A DNA stretch of 64,000 bases from Prevotella denticola (GCF_900454835.1 NZ_UGTM01000001.1:682501-746500); one strand, 5' to 3'; positions 50,775-60,426 are shown, counted from the first letter of the stretch. The notes: generated by a model not told the origin, from the letters alone. Program-made: numbers and translations.

Positions 50775-51605
50775 CTAATGTTCCTTGTACTCTCCTAAGA
50801 TTCTGATGCTTTTCACCAAAGGAGTGATGGCATCTATCGCCTGTCGATAGCGGGTAAGACTGTCGAAAGTCAGGTCTATATAAAAGAGGTATTCCCACTC
50901 ATGTCCGATGACAGGCAGCGACTGGATTTTCGTGAGGTTGATGCCGTAGAAGGAAAGGATTGTCAGCACTTTGCTCAGAGAACCCTCCTCATGTGGGAGC
51001 GAGAAGACAATACTCGCCTTGTCGGCTTCGGACAGCGGACGAAGGAAGTCGGCCCTCTGCGGACGGCAGGCTACAAGAAAACGTGTGAAATTGTGCTTGT
51101 TGTCTTCTATCGAGTCCTCAAGTATCTTCATCCCATAGAGCCGGGCAGCCTCTGCCGAGCAGATGGCAGCCTGTCCGTGGCACTGGTTCTGCGTAATGTA
51201 GGCAGCCGCACCGGCTGTATCGGTTGCCTCCACAGCTTTGATGCCGGAATGGATGTCGAGGAACGAGCGGCACTGCATGAGGGCTACGGGATGAGAATGG
51301 ACCTCGACGACTGTCGCCCAGTCGTCATCAGGCAGGCAGCAGATGCAATGCCGGATATGGAGCCGCTGCTCTCCCACGACCGTCGTACCCGACTTGCGCA
51401 GTAGGTCGTAGTTGTGCAGCAGGCTGCCCGCTATCGTGTTTTCTATGGCAAGCAGGGCAATCACTGTAGGGTCGTTGTCCACCTGTTCAAAAACCTCCTC
51501 GAAGGTAGCACAGCACGTAATCTGTACCTGCTCACCGGAAAAGTAGGCATGGGCTGCAATGTCGTGGAAACATCCATGTTCTCCTTGTATGGCTATTCGT
51601 TTCAT
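50775..51605 (-). CDS. pheA: prephenate dehydratase
   Basis: A 276-aa enzyme that makes phenylpyruvate. The catalytic domain (about 1-180) has the family start IAIQGEHGCFHDIAA and the TRF motif (HNFTRFLVAC). A C-terminal ACT domain (about 190-270) would bind phenylalanine; the usual ESRP motif reads IQSLP, which I recall as normal in Bacteroidota. No chorismate-mutase domain is attached, since that activity is fused to DAHP synthase downstream. First gene of the aromatic operon. Confidence 0.93.
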   Translation of the reverse strand: MKRIAIQGEHGCFHDIAAHAYFSGEQVQITCCATFEEVFEQVDNDPTVIALLAIENTIAGSLLHNYDLLRKSGTTVVGEQRLHIRHCICCLPDDDWATVVEVHSHPVALMQCRSFLDIHSGIKAVEATDTAGAAAYITQNQCHGQAAICSAEAARLYGMKILEDSIEDNKHNFTRFLVACRPQRADFLRPLSEADKASIVFSLPHEEGSLSKVLTILSFYGINLTKIQSLPVIGHEWEYLFYIDLTFDSLTRYRQAIDAITPLVKSIRILGEYKEH

Positions 51606-52025
51606 CCGTTCCGTTGTTTTACTGTTTCTTCCGTCTACAGAAGGCTGTCAATCAAGAAACGGCCCTGCTCACTGATGGGCGGGACCGTTTCGTTGTCTGT
51701 TTCTTGTTTTATATGATTTTCATAAGTTGAAATCTACACGCAACTTCCCGCTTTGCAATCATTTGCAAAGTAAAAGTAATGGAAAGACGCATAAGACTTG
51801 CTCATAATCTTCATTTTCGTTTGTATTCGCCTGCAAATATATTACTTTTATTTCTCACAGCCAAACTTTTCTCACAGAATTTATGTTTCCAGAAGTACAC
51901 CTCCTTCAAAGTCCAGCCAAGGCATTTGGGAATACAGTAGTTTCTTACCCACTGTTAGAACATCATGCGTATCAGGATAGGACAGTTGTAGTCTGACTGT
52001 AGATTTTGTCCGGGACTTCAGACAG
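51606..52025. other. intergenic region between pheA and the GNAT gene
   Basis: Contains the hairpin at 51656-51691 in the pheA leader and, near 51766-51776, a TACTTTG-like box on the minus strand that may be part of the pheA promoter (one base short of consensus). At 51881-52063 a 60-aa minus frame has protein-like sequence (described among findings). No S-box or other known leader RNA recognised. Confidence 0.4.
51656..51691 (-). promoter_or_regulatory. hairpin in the pheA leader
   Basis: GAAACGGCCC (51656-51665) pairs with GGGACCGTTTC (51681-51691) with one bulged A. No T run follows on the minus strand, so a simple terminator is unlikely. It could be part of an attenuation leader; no leader peptide rich in Phe was found. 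Confidence 0.35.
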
Positions 52026-52547
52026 CTATACTGACAGCTGATAAGCCTGACGGGGGTCTCCATTCTCCAAATAGATTACACCGCAGTAAACGAATCCTAA
52101 ACGGGACAAGGCCGCCTGCATGGAGCGGTTGTCGGCATGGGTATCAATACGGATGGAGGATGCAAAGGACGAACAATAGCTGATGATATCTGCCATGACA
52201 CCGTGGACGCCATCAGCGGAAGCCACACGATGGATGACATGATAGGGACGGTCGTCGATCCAGCTGCCACCCTCTATATAAGAATAGGTAGGATCGGGGC
52301 CAGGAAGAAAAGCAAACGTGGCGACAGGGAGACCGTCTTCACAAAGCAGATAGGAGTACCCTTGCACTATATCTTGCGTTATTTTCTTTCTCGACGGGTG
52401 TGCAGCCGACCACTGATTGGGATTGCCCGAAGCAATCATCTTCTCTCTTCCCTGCTGAATAAGTTTCATCACGAGCGGGAGGTCGTCCATCACAGCTTTG
52501 CGGATGGTACGTTTGTCAGCCAAGATTATTCTACTTTCGTTTGTCAT
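52026..52547 (-). CDS. GNAT-family N-acetyltransferase
   Basis: A 173-aa acetyltransferase. RKAVMDDLPLVMKLIQQGRE at the start and VHGVMADIISYC plus RIDTHADNRSMQAALSRLGF near the end are the GNAT motifs for acetyl-CoA binding; GGSWIDDRPYHVIHRVA is a pattern of small Bacteroidota/Firmicutes GNATs of unknown substrate. The first 12 residues look added; a start at the second in-frame Met would be close to family norm. Confidence 0.85.
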   Translation of the reverse strand: MTNESRIILADKRTIRKAVMDDLPLVMKLIQQGREKMIASGNPNQWSAAHPSRKKITQDIVQGYSYLLCEDGLPVATFAFLPGPDPTYSYIEGGSWIDDRPYHVIHRVASADGVHGVMADIISYCSSFASSIRIDTHADNRSMQAALSRLGFVYCGVIYLENGDPRQAYQLSV

Positions 52548-52693
52548 AAGAAATCATCTTCAATAGGTTCGGCAATGCAAAAGTACAAAGAAATATCTAA
52601 CATTAAGCCCTGGAAAAGATTAAATGTCATACAAAAAGTCAGAAGCAGAGATGCGGACGAAAGGAAAAGTATGAAAAATAGTACGCAAAATAA

Positions 52694-52724
52694 TTGCGAA
52701 TGATAAAATTAATGTGTATTTTTG
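52694..52724 (+). promoter_or_regulatory. promoter of glnA, complete -33/-7
   Basis: TTG (52694-52696), 20 nt, TATTTTTG (52717-52724), 39 nt before the ATG at 52764. Confidence 0.6.
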
Positions 52725-52763
52725 CCCACAGAATCGAATACTAATTTCTAAAAACCTATAACA

Positions 52764-54269
52764 ATGGAAAATAACCTTTTCAAGCATTCAGCCAACAGAC
52801 TGGAAGCACACTTGGGCAAAGACGCACACAAGTTTACGAAGGAGGACATCAAACAGGTTGTCAGCGACCTGAACATCCGGATGGTCAACTTCATGTATCC
52901 TGCTGGTGACGGACGGCTGAAGACCTTGAACTTCATGCTGCACACACCGGAATATCTGGAGACCATCCTTACCAACGGTGAACGCGTCGACGGGTCTTCC
53001 CTCTTCAGCTTCATCGCCGCAGCCAGCAGCGACCTTTATGTCATGCCGCGTTTCTCGACGGCATTCGTTGATCCGTTCTCGGAGATTCCTACGCTCTGTA
53101 TGCTCTGTTCGTTCTTCGACCGTGACGGTAATCCGCTGGCATCTTCCCCGGAATATACGCTTCACAAGGCCATGGCTGCCTTCAGGAAGGTGACAGGTAT
53201 GGAATTCCATGCCATGGGCGAACTGGAATACTATGTTATCCGCGACGATGAGGGCGTTTTCCCTGCCGACGACCAGCACGGCTACCACGAGAGTTCTCCT
53301 TTTGCTAAAAGCAATGACTTCCGTATGCGCGCCATGCAGCTGATTGCCGAGTGCGGCGGCAAGATCAAGTACGGACATTCCGAGGTGGGCAATTTCGTCG
53401 AGAACGGTCGCTGCTACGAGCAGAACGAGATTGAATTCCTGCCTGTCCCCGCTAACGAGTGTGCAGAGCAGCTGCTCCTTGCCAAATGGATTATCCGCAG
53501 CTTGGGCTATGAAGAGGGACTTGATGTTACTTTCGCACCGAAGATTACCGTAGGTAAAGCCGGATCGGGTATGCACATCCATATGCGTATCATGAAGGAC
53601 GGAAAGAACATGATGCTCGACCATGGAAAACTGTCTGTTGATGCTCGCCGTGCCATCGCCGGTATGATGGATCTGGCAGAGAGCATCACGGCTTTCGGCA
53701 ACAAGAATCCGACCTCTTACTTCCGTCTCGTTCCACACCAGGAGGCTCCGACGAATGTCTGCTGGGGCATGAGCAACCGTTCGGTACTGGTACGTGTGCC
53801 ACTGGGCTGGACTTCCGGCGAGGATATGTGCCACAAGGCAAATGAGATAGAACCGTTCACAGCACGCGACTACTCAGGCAAGCAGACCGTAGAGATGCGG
53901 TCGCCGGATGCTTCGGCTGACATCTACCAGCTGCTGGCGGGTCTTTGTGTTGCCTGCCGCCATGGCTTCGAGATGGCGAATGCAGAGGCTGAAGCCGAGC
54001 GTACCTTTGCTGATGGCGACATCCACGACCCGAAGAATGCCGAGCGTTATGCCACACTGGCCCAGCTGCCTGACAGCTGTGCTGCGTCAGCCGACTGTCT
54101 GGAGCGTCAGCGCAAGGTCTACGAGGAGTACGATGTTTTCTCTCCGGCCATGATTGATGGTATCATCAAGCAGCTCCGTTCCTTCAACGACCGCACACTG
54201 CGTCAGGAAATCGAAGGCAAGGAGATGATGATGGAGCAGCTCGTCCGCCAGTACTTCCATTGCGGATAA
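52764..54269 (+). CDS. glnA: glutamine synthetase
   Basis: A 501-aa enzyme that makes glutamine from glutamate and ammonia. Metal and substrate motifs are present in order: GELEYYV (metal Glu), NEIEF, GSGMHIHMRI (ATP/metal His) and TVEMRSPDASAD. The N-terminal beta-grasp part includes VDGSSLFSF, the latch Asp/Ser. It is intermediate in length between GSI and the large GSIII of Bacteroides, and the adenylylation site NLYDLP of GSI-beta is not seen. Single-gene unit with own promoter and terminator. Confidence 0.9.
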   Translation: MENNLFKHSANRLEAHLGKDAHKFTKEDIKQVVSDLNIRMVNFMYPAGDGRLKTLNFMLHTPEYLETILTNGERVDGSSLFSFIAAASSDLYVMPRFSTAFVDPFSEIPTLCMLCSFFDRDGNPLASSPEYTLHKAMAAFRKVTGMEFHAMGELEYYVIRDDEGVFPADDQHGYHESSPFAKSNDFRMRAMQLIAECGGKIKYGHSEVGNFVENGRCYEQNEIEFLPVPANECAEQLLLAKWIIRSLGYEEGLDVTFAPKITVGKAGSGMHIHMRIMKDGKNMMLDHGKLSVDARRAIAGMMDLAESITAFGNKNPTSYFRLVPHQEAPTNVCWGMSNRSVLVRVPLGWTSGEDMCHKANEIEPFTARDYSGKQTVEMRSPDASADIYQLLAGLCVACRHGFEMANAEAEAERTFADGDIHDPKNAERYATLAQLPDSCAASADCLERQRKVYEEYDVFSPAMIDGIIKQLRSFNDRTLRQEIEGKEMMMEQLVRQYFHCG

Positions 54270-54301
54270 ACTCAGAAAGACAAGTCCTATCCTTTATAAC
54301 G

Positions 54302-54336
54302 AATCCCAGGCAACAGAAGCGTTACCTGGGATTTTT
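54302..54336 (+). terminator. terminator of glnA
   Basis: AATCCCAGG (54302-54310) and CCTGGGATT (54325-54333) with an inner AAC/GTT, followed by TTT. Confidence 0.8.
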
Positions 54337-54503
54337 CTTCCACATTTTTTTTATTCCCCTATCCCCCTTATTCATTAGACATAATGTACCGATAAAGCTC
54401 CCGTATGTAGATAGGTTCTCTAAATAAATTAATGTTTAAAGTTGGCATACACTTTGCGTTCTTAACAAAAAGGCTTATACGGATTAAAGTTTATTGAGAA
54501 ATT

Positions 54504-55229
54504 ATGAGTTTACTGGAAATTTTAAACCACAGAAGAGCTGTCAGGCATTTCGACCCGGACAAAACGCTCGACAATGCGGTTGTAAAAAGGTGTATAGAAC
54601 AGGCCACCTTAGCTCCGACAAGTTCTAATATGCAGCTTTGGGAAGCTTATCATGTCACGGACAAGAATGTATTGGAGAAATTGTCTCATGCCTGTCTGGA
54701 CCAGCTGACAGCACGTTCGGCACAGCAGATTGTCGTATTTGTCACCCGACAGGACCAATACAGGCAGCACGCACAGGCAGTATTTGCATTTGAGAAGGAC
54801 AATGTCAGAAGCAACAGTCCAGCCGGAAAGCAGGGGAAACGCATCAGGAAGCAGGAACTGTATTATACGAAGCTGATTCCTTTTGTCTATTCGCGCTTCT
54901 TCGGTCTGCTGGGACTTTTCCGCAAAGCCCTGGCGCAGTGCATAGGTCTGTTCCGTCCCATAATGCGCCAGGTAAGCGAAGGAGACATACGTGTCAGCGT
55001 ACACAAGAGCTGTGCCCTGGCTGCCCAGACTTTCATGTTGGCAATGAGTGAGGCCGGATATGATACGTGTCCGCTTGAAGGGTTTGACAGTCGGCTGGTG
55101 AAAAAGGCTCTGCATCTGCCTTATGATACAGAAATCAACATGGTCATTACCTGTGGTGTCCGTATGCCGGACGGTGTCTGGGGCGAACGTTACCGCCGTC
55201 CATTTGAAGAAACTTACCATCCGGTTTAG
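54504..55229 (+). CDS. nitroreductase-family protein
   Basis: A 241-aa FMN-dependent oxidoreductase-type protein. ILNHRRAVRHFDPDKTL at the start is the nitroreductase signature (FMN-phosphate binding Arg), and EAGYDTCPLEGFD is the conserved loop further on. A Lys/Arg-rich insert (about 95-130) is not common. The physiological substrate is unknown. Transcribed alone, with a possible -33/-7-like sequence (TACACTTTG) about 60 nt upstream that has one base too many. Confidence 0.85.
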   Translation: MSLLEILNHRRAVRHFDPDKTLDNAVVKRCIEQATLAPTSSNMQLWEAYHVTDKNVLEKLSHACLDQLTARSAQQIVVFVTRQDQYRQHAQAVFAFEKDNVRSNSPAGKQGKRIRKQELYYTKLIPFVYSRFFGLLGLFRKALAQCIGLFRPIMRQVSEGDIRVSVHKSCALAAQTFMLAMSEAGYDTCPLEGFDSRLVKKALHLPYDTEINMVITCGVRMPDGVWGERYRRPFEETYHPV

Positions 55230-55307
55230 GCTTCAGGCCCTGTCTGCCTTTATAAAGGGGAAGAGAAGTTTTTATTCTCATCTGTTATACCTTTCAAAGA
55301 AAAAACG

Positions 55308-55315
55308 TATCTTTG
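55308..55315 (+). promoter_or_regulatory. -7 promoter element of ugd
   Basis: TATCTTTG, 22 nt before the ATG. No good -33 box seen. Confidence 0.5.
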
Positions 55316-55337
55316 CAGATAATCTGAACAAGACACA

Positions 55338-56597
55338 ATGGATAAGGACTTAAAAGACTTGAGAATTGCTGTTGCTGGGACCGGCTATGTCGGTCTCAGC
55401 ATTGCCACGTTATTAAGCCAGCACCATCGGGTAGTGGCTGTCGACGTGATAAAGGAAAAGGTCGACCTGATCAACAACCGCCGTTCCCCAATCCAAGACG
55501 ACTATATCGAACAGTATCTGGCCGAAAAGGAACTGAACCTCACGGCGACGTTGGACGCTGAGGCGGCCTACAGGAATGCCGACTTCGTCGTCATTGCCAC
55601 ACCGACGAACTATGACCCGGTAAAGAACTACTTTGACACACGTCATGTCGAGGAGGTCATTGAGGTGGTAATGAAGGTGAATCCAGATGCTGTCATGGTG
55701 ATCAAGTCGACAATCCCTGTAGGCTATACGGAGAACATCCGGGCTAAATATAAATGCGACACCATCCTCTTTGCACCAGAGTTTTTGCGTGAGAGCAAAG
55801 CACTCTACGACAACCTTTACCCCAGCCGTATCATCGTCGGCCGTCCGGACGGCGACGAGCGACTCGACCGTGCGGCGCATCTCTTTGCCCGATTGTTACA
55901 AGAAGGAGCCGTCAGACAGGACATCCCTACCCTCTTCATGGGACTTACCGAAGCAGAAGCTGTAAAGCTCTTTGCTAATACCTACCTGGCCTTGCGTGTA
56001 AGTTACTTCAACGAACTGGATACATACGCCGAAGTAAAGGGACTTGATACTTCGAATATTATCCAAGGTGTCTGCCTTGATCCACGTATCGGATCTTTCT
56101 ATAACAACCCATCATTTGGCTATGGCGGATATTGCCTGCCGAAAGATACGAAGCAGCTGCTTGCCAATTATGCGGATGTCCCCGAGAATCTTATTCAGGC
56201 GATTGTGGAAAGCAACCGCACACGCAAGGATTTCATTGCCGACCAGGTGCTGCACACAGCAGGCTATTATGACTATTATGACCGGGGCGATTATAACCCA
56301 GATGAAGAGAAGGAATGTATCATAGGAGTCTACCGCCTGACAATGAAGTCGAACAGTGACAACTTCCGCCAGAGTTCTATTCAAGGAGTGATGAAGCGTA
56401 TCAAGGCCAAGGGAGCACAGGTCATCATCTATGAGCCGACACTGGAAGACGGTGCCACTTTCTTCGGCAGCCTTGTCGTCAACGACCTTCCCGCCTTCAA
56501 GCAGCGTTGCCATGCCATCATCGCCAACCGCTACGATAAATGTCTTGACGATGTGAAAGAGAAAGTATATACAAGAGATATATTCAGACGGGATTAA
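55338..56597 (+). CDS. ugd: UDP-glucose 6-dehydrogenase (nucleotide-sugar dehydrogenase)
   Basis: A 419-aa enzyme that oxidises UDP-glucose to UDP-glucuronate for polysaccharides. NAD-binding [16 protein letters not shown] at the start, [15 protein letters not shown] and the catalytic Cys in [15 protein letters not shown]. It is of the short (about 390-420 aa) type. UDP-N-acetylmannosamine dehydrogenases are similar, so the sugar is inferred. No capsule cluster is adjacent; it stands alone with a terminator behind. Confidence 0.88.
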   Translation: MDKDLKDLRIAVAGTGYVGLSIATLLSQHHRVVAVDVIKEKVDLINNRRSPIQDDYIEQYLAEKELNLTATLDAEAAYRNADFVVIATPTNYDPVKNYFDTRHVEEVIEVVMKVNPDAVMVIKSTIPVGYTENIRAKYKCDTILFAPEFLRESKALYDNLYPSRIIVGRPDGDERLDRAAHLFARLLQEGAVRQDIPTLFMGLTEAEAVKLFANTYLALRVSYFNELDTYAEVKGLDTSNIIQGVCLDPRIGSFYNNPSFGYGGYCLPKDTKQLLANYADVPENLIQAIVESNRTRKDFIADQVLHTAGYYDYYDRGDYNPDEEKECIIGVYRLTMKSNSDNFRQSSIQGVMKRIKAKGAQVIIYEPTLEDGATFFGSLVVNDLPAFKQRCHAIIANRYDKCLDDVKEKVYTRDIFRRD

Positions 56598-56618
56598 TTC
56601 TCCTTTCATCCATAAAAG

Positions 56619-56654
56619 AACAAGCACTGAATGAGTACTCATTTGGTGCTTGTT
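56619..56654 (+). terminator. terminator of ugd
   Basis: AACAAGCAC (56619-56627) and GTGCTTGTT (56646-56654) with an inner 14-nt palindrome AATGAGTACTCATT, followed by TCATTTTTC. Confidence 0.7.
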
Positions 56655-56732
56655 TCATTTTTCTTTTTGCTATGGTACCAAGTGAGCAACCATTGGGTGC
56701 TTTTTTATAGGGGAAAGTCTTAAACGCTAAAA

Positions 56733-56754
56733 GGGCTTGTTTCACAACAAGCCC
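56733..56754 (-). terminator. terminator of the flavodoxin/DUF2023 operon
   Basis: GGGCTTGTT-TCAC-AACAAGCCC, perfect 9-bp stem, then TTTT on the minus strand. 69 nt past the DUF2023 stop. Confidence 0.7.
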
Positions 56755-56822
56755 ATTTATAATACAAAAACATTATGAAATAATTTATTTCGCGAACAAG
56801 ATTATCATTTAATAATTATGGC

Positions 56823-57191
56823 TTATGTCGCACACTTGCAAGTACGACACTTGCGCTCGCAGTACCGCTCGCACTGCACACGTATATCATAACCCAGCAT
56901 CGCACCGAGGATGAAGTCCTCCTCCGGCGAGAGCTGGTTGAGAGGTTTCGTCACCATCAGCCGGATGGCATCAAGACATTCCTTGCGACCGAAGAAGAGA
57001 TTCATGCGGTCGTGCCCCACCGGCTGGATAAGGTAAGGGATGTTCTGATGTTCGAGCCGGAGCGTAGCGAATGATTCGTACTTCTTGTTGCAAGTGTACA
57101 GAACCATCTGTCTGACTCCCTTCTGGTACTCGTAGATGTGATTCATCAGCACCTTCATGTCGGCGGTCATCATATCTGTCATCATCGTCAT
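56823..57191 (-). CDS. DUF2023 protein
   Basis: A 122-aa protein I match to DUF2023, known only as a neighbour of flavodoxin in Bacteroidota. The core HIYEYQKGVRQMVLYTC and LSPEEDFILGAMLGYDI are recognisable; the C-terminus has a Cys cluster (CERYCERKCRTCKC) that could bind metal or an iron-sulfur cluster. The start is uncertain: the N-terminal MTMMTDMMTADM has several Met; 57158 is an alternative. 46 nt downstream of flavodoxin, so co-transcribed. Confidence 0.82.
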   Translation of the reverse strand: MTMMTDMMTADMKVLMNHIYEYQKGVRQMVLYTCNKKYESFATLRLEHQNIPYLIQPVGHDRMNLFFGRKECLDAIRLMVTKPLNQLSPEEDFILGAMLGYDIRVQCERYCERKCRTCKCAT

Positions 57192-57237
57192 TCCCCTACT
57201 GTAAGAAGAAGTTATAATGCAAGCAGTCCGATCCGTC

Positions 57238-57726
57238 TTACAGTGCCGGCTTGATTTCTTCCAGCCATGCGTCGATGCGTGCTTCTGTCTGGTCGCCCTC
57301 GTTTACATCATCCAAGGCAAGGCCGACGAACTTGCCGTCTACAACAGCCTCGCTGTCGTCGAAGGTATAACCGTCAGTTGACACCCCTGGGAGGATGTTC
57401 GCTCCCTGTGCAGCGTCATAGAGTTCCTTCATGCCGCCGCAGAATGTGTCAGAATAGCTTTCAGCGTCGCCACAACCGAAAATCGCTACGGTCTTGCCGG
57501 AGAGGTCAGCACCTTTCAGTACGTTGACACCATCATACCAGTCGTCCTGCAGCTCACCCGCACCCCATGTGGAAGTACCGAGAATCAGGTTGTCATTCTC
57601 TGCTATTGTCTCTGCCGAGAAGTCTGCAACGTTAATGGCCTCAACGCCGAGCTTCTCGGCGATGGTGTTTGCAATGCTTTCACATGTACCGGTTGATGAA
57701 CCGTAAACAACAATTGTCTTCTTCAT
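57238..57726 (-). CDS. fldA: flavodoxin
   Basis: A 162-aa FMN electron carrier. The phosphate loop GSSTGTCESIA (8-18), the FMN-ring loops around STWGAGE and GCGDAESYSDTFC are those of long-chain flavodoxins. In Bacteroidota it can replace ferredoxin under iron shortage; regulation here is not visible except for a -7 element. Followed by DUF2023. Confidence 0.93.
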   Translation of the reverse strand: MKKTIVVYGSSTGTCESIANTIAEKLGVEAINVADFSAETIAENDNLILGTSTWGAGELQDDWYDGVNVLKGADLSGKTVAIFGCGDAESYSDTFCGGMKELYDAAQGANILPGVSTDGYTFDDSEAVVDGKFVGLALDDVNEGDQTEARIDAWLEEIKPAL

Positions 57727-57773
57727 ATTTCTGTTACTGATTTAATATTCTTGTTTATTTATTTTTACGTCTG

Positions 57774-57781
57774 CAAAGATA
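57774..57781 (-). promoter_or_regulatory. -7 promoter element of fldA
   Basis: TATCTTTG on the minus strand, 48 nt before the flavodoxin ATG. Confidence 0.5.
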
Positions 57782-57854
57782 CGATGAAAAAACATTACCT
57801 GCAATACCTAAAAATGATGGTTTATGAAAAATACCTACTTTTAGGGAGCGGAAA

Positions 57855-59945
57855 TCACCGTTTTACAAACTTCCTGCCGTTCCTTATGTATATTCCTCTG
57901 GGGAGTTCCTCCTGAGAAGTGCCTGCGCACCGGCCATCTAGAAGATAAATGCGTGCGTCTGTCAGCCTGTTTTTCCCATGACCGTCAACCTCCCTGATGC
58001 CCGCTGCCTTTCTACGCAGCACTTCGCGCAAACCGGCCTCAACATCAATCTGTCCATATCCATAGAGGTTGTTGGGATAGGCAAGCGACGTGTCATAATG
58101 CGTGCAGGTCTTCGAGAAGATGTCCAGACAGTCGGCAGGTGTCAGCCGGGGATCGGCCTGCAGCCACAGTGCGATGGCACCCGTCACGACCGGCGCCGCC
58201 ATGGACGTACCGGCATCGGCATTCCATGCATAGGTGCGTCCGTTGTAATCGAAGTGGCGCACGTCGCTCTGCACAGGACCGTTTATGTTCTTCGGATTGC
58301 TGATGAAGAAAGTGCTGTAAGAAGAGATGATGTTCTGTCCCGGTGCCATGACATCGGGCTTCGTGCGGCCGTCCAGCGTGGGGCCCATGGCGGAGAAGGG
58401 TGTCCGCACACCGTGTTGACCATTATCATATACTTTCCGTTCGCCGAGATAATTGACGAAACTGGTGCGGTAACCAGTCGCACCGACACAGATTACGTCG
58501 GGCGAACTGGCCGGCGAAAAGACCGTGCGGCTGCAGTCTCCCGCGTCAAGTCCCGGGTCGAGCGTGTGAGGGAACAGATATCCCGACATCCGGTAAAGTT
58601 CCACATCGGCATCCCTGCCCATCACCTGAAGGGAGACATAGGGACTGTTACCCACACCGGAATCACAACCCAGCAGAAAGTCATAGGCAATCTCACCGAA
58701 ATCGTAACAGTTGGGATACGCCTGCACACGCCACACATACTTCTTCCCGTCTATCACCGCCGAGTCGGCAAGAAGCGAGTCGCGGGCCGCACAGACATCC
58801 GCCGTAGAGACCTCCAGCACCACAGGGGCGTCCGCCTTATCATATAAGGTCAGCCGGAATGCAAAAGGTTTTCCGGACTTTGCCGTGCAGCCGACCCTGT
58901 TCGGGTTGCCCTTGACAAATGCCCCGGCACGTTCCTGTCCTGCCGGTTTATGTATGTAGGTGTTCTTCGCCCCGTCATTCCCTGCCGACGAGACGATAAT
59001 GTGTCCCGGCCCTGTCATGGCGGAGAGCAGCTGGTAATACAGCTGGTCGTCGCCATGGAAGTCTTGGTGGCTGCCCTCACTGAAGTTGATGACACAGGGC
59101 TGGTGATGGCGGTCGGCATAATCGAAGATGTACTTGAAGCCGAGCGCATCCGTGGCGTAGGTGTACTTGTAATAGTCCTTCGGATCAATCAGCGAGGCAT
59201 TGTCCGCCGCATTGTCGACCAATACCAGGTCAGCATCGCAGGCCATGCCCCGATAAGGCGAAACCACCCCGTTTCCCTCCGCTCCGCCGCCGGCCGCTAT
59301 CCCCACCGTATGCGTGCCGTGTGTCTGCGTCTCACCGTCAACGGCATGGCCGATTCCGAGCAAGGCCTCCTGCCCGACGTAATCCCGCCCGACGTAAAGG
59401 CTTGAACCCAGTGTGTCGCGTGACAGCTGGTCCCACATTGCCTTGATGCGGTAACGGCTCATGTCCGTAGAATAGAAGTTGGGATGCGTCAGGTCGAAAC
59501 CAATGTCCTGCACGCCTACGACGACACCGTGTCCTGTATAAGCTTCCGGCAGTCCGTCCCCGGCATGGACAGGCTCTGCATTGACAACCACACGTGTCGT
59601 ATCCATCTGTACGCTGCACCGTCTTCCAGTCTCAATCCTGCTTACCTGCCGGCAGCAGGACAGTCTCCCGAGTTCTCTCAGAGGTATGGCGGCAATGCTG
59701 ATGTCCCCCATCCGGGCCAGTTCCTTACAGCCATGCCGGTGCAATATTTCCGCCGCATTTCCGTCAATGCGCACGAAAGCCGTCAGCAGCCTGTCGTCAC
59801 CCTCTCCCCGGGTAAGCTGTCGTACGGTGAGTGCAGAGGTCATCGCCTCACGCACAAAGGGCGACATTTTCTCGTAGCGGGGGCGCTGGGCACTGAGACT
59901 GACTGGCAGGAACACCCAAAAGAGAATATACAGAAAACGTTTCAT
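57855..59945 (-). CDS. S8-family (subtilisin-like) peptidase with a type-9-like C-terminal tail
   Basis: A 696-aa secreted serine protease. The ATG at 59945 is followed by a signal peptide ending SLSAQ; the frame upstream is not signal-like. The catalytic triad is Asp147 (VQDIGFD), His209 (HGTHTVG) and Ser581 (GTSMAAPVVTGA), with the oxyanion Asn323 (SSAGND). A long insert separates His and Ser, as in many Bacteroidota subtilases. The last 50 residues end LPRGIYIRNGRKFVKR, resembling the C-terminal signals of the type 9 secretion system in abbreviated form. Surface or secreted protease is the expected role. Confidence 0.9.
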   Translation of the reverse strand: MKRFLYILFWVFLPVSLSAQRPRYEKMSPFVREAMTSALTVRQLTRGEGDDRLLTAFVRIDGNAAEILHRHGCKELARMGDISIAAIPLRELGRLSCCRQVSRIETGRRCSVQMDTTRVVVNAEPVHAGDGLPEAYTGHGVVVGVQDIGFDLTHPNFYSTDMSRYRIKAMWDQLSRDTLGSSLYVGRDYVGQEALLGIGHAVDGETQTHGTHTVGIAAGGGAEGNGVVSPYRGMACDADLVLVDNAADNASLIDPKDYYKYTYATDALGFKYIFDYADRHHQPCVINFSEGSHQDFHGDDQLYYQLLSAMTGPGHIIVSSAGNDGAKNTYIHKPAGQERAGAFVKGNPNRVGCTAKSGKPFAFRLTLYDKADAPVVLEVSTADVCAARDSLLADSAVIDGKKYVWRVQAYPNCYDFGEIAYDFLLGCDSGVGNSPYVSLQVMGRDADVELYRMSGYLFPHTLDPGLDAGDCSRTVFSPASSPDVICVGATGYRTSFVNYLGERKVYDNGQHGVRTPFSAMGPTLDGRTKPDVMAPGQNIISSYSTFFISNPKNINGPVQSDVRHFDYNGRTYAWNADAGTSMAAPVVTGAIALWLQADPRLTPADCLDIFSKTCTHYDTSLAYPNNLYGYGQIDVEAGLREVLRRKAAGIREVDGHGKNRLTDARIYLLDGRCAGTSQEELPRGIYIRNGRKFVKR

Positions 59946-60215
59946 TTGCTTTTGTCTATTGAGCCTGATACGAAAAGGAGGGACTTTCTGTCCGCCTTCA
60001 GATGCAAAGGAACGAAAAATAAACGAATCTTGCAAGAAAAGTAATTTCTCCCGCACAGAATCCGACTTCAAAATGTACCCCATAGGCAGAAGCCGGACCG
60101 TTCCATCATTCCAGTTTGGATATTCCGCCTGTGCAAGACAATCCCACAGACTTATAAAGGAGGTGTCTGCCGATTCGGCTAATATAGGAAGAAGTGTCTG
60201 ATCAAATCGGGAGCA

Positions 60216-60304
60216 GGAGTACCAGGCATTGGGAACTGGAGTACCAGGTATTGGGAACTGGAGTACCAGCCGTTGGGAACAGAGGTTCCAGCCGGTCGGG
60301 AACA
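60216..60304. repeat. array F: four 22-23-nt palindromic units (TTCCC/GGGAA family)
   Basis: Units start at 60216, 60238, 60260 and 60282 (22, 22, 22, 23 nt), for example GGAGTACCAGGCATTGGGAA, with arms TACC...GGGAAC or TTCC...GGGAAC. The first two units differ by a single base. Same family as array B. Confidence 0.8.
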
Positions 60305-60343
60305 GATGACTCTCTGTAACCGCATTGAGCAGGCGGATACATG

Positions 60344-60381
60344 AAAAAGGTCACAAGCCGTTTTCCCGGCCCATGACCTTT
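60344..60381 (-). terminator. terminator of the small secreted protein gene
   Basis: AAGGTCA (60347-60353) and TGACCTT (60374-60380), then T-rich sequence on the minus strand. 47 nt past the stop. Confidence 0.55.
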
Positions 60382-60426
60382 GTATATTTCGTATGGACTT
60401 CCTTATGGAAGCACGAGACAGGCTGC

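Larger units (their letters stand above)
59946..60426. other. intergenic region between the subtilase and the small secreted protein
   Basis: 481 nt. Contains array F and the terminator at 60344-60381. The 60 nt upstream of the subtilase include GATGCAAAGG, not a clear promoter. No gene seen. Confidence 0.4.

Noticed and set aside
56619..56701. further 22-nt units near GGTGCT sequences behind ugd
   Set aside because: The two GGTGCT copies are 51 nt apart and belong to terminator hairpins.
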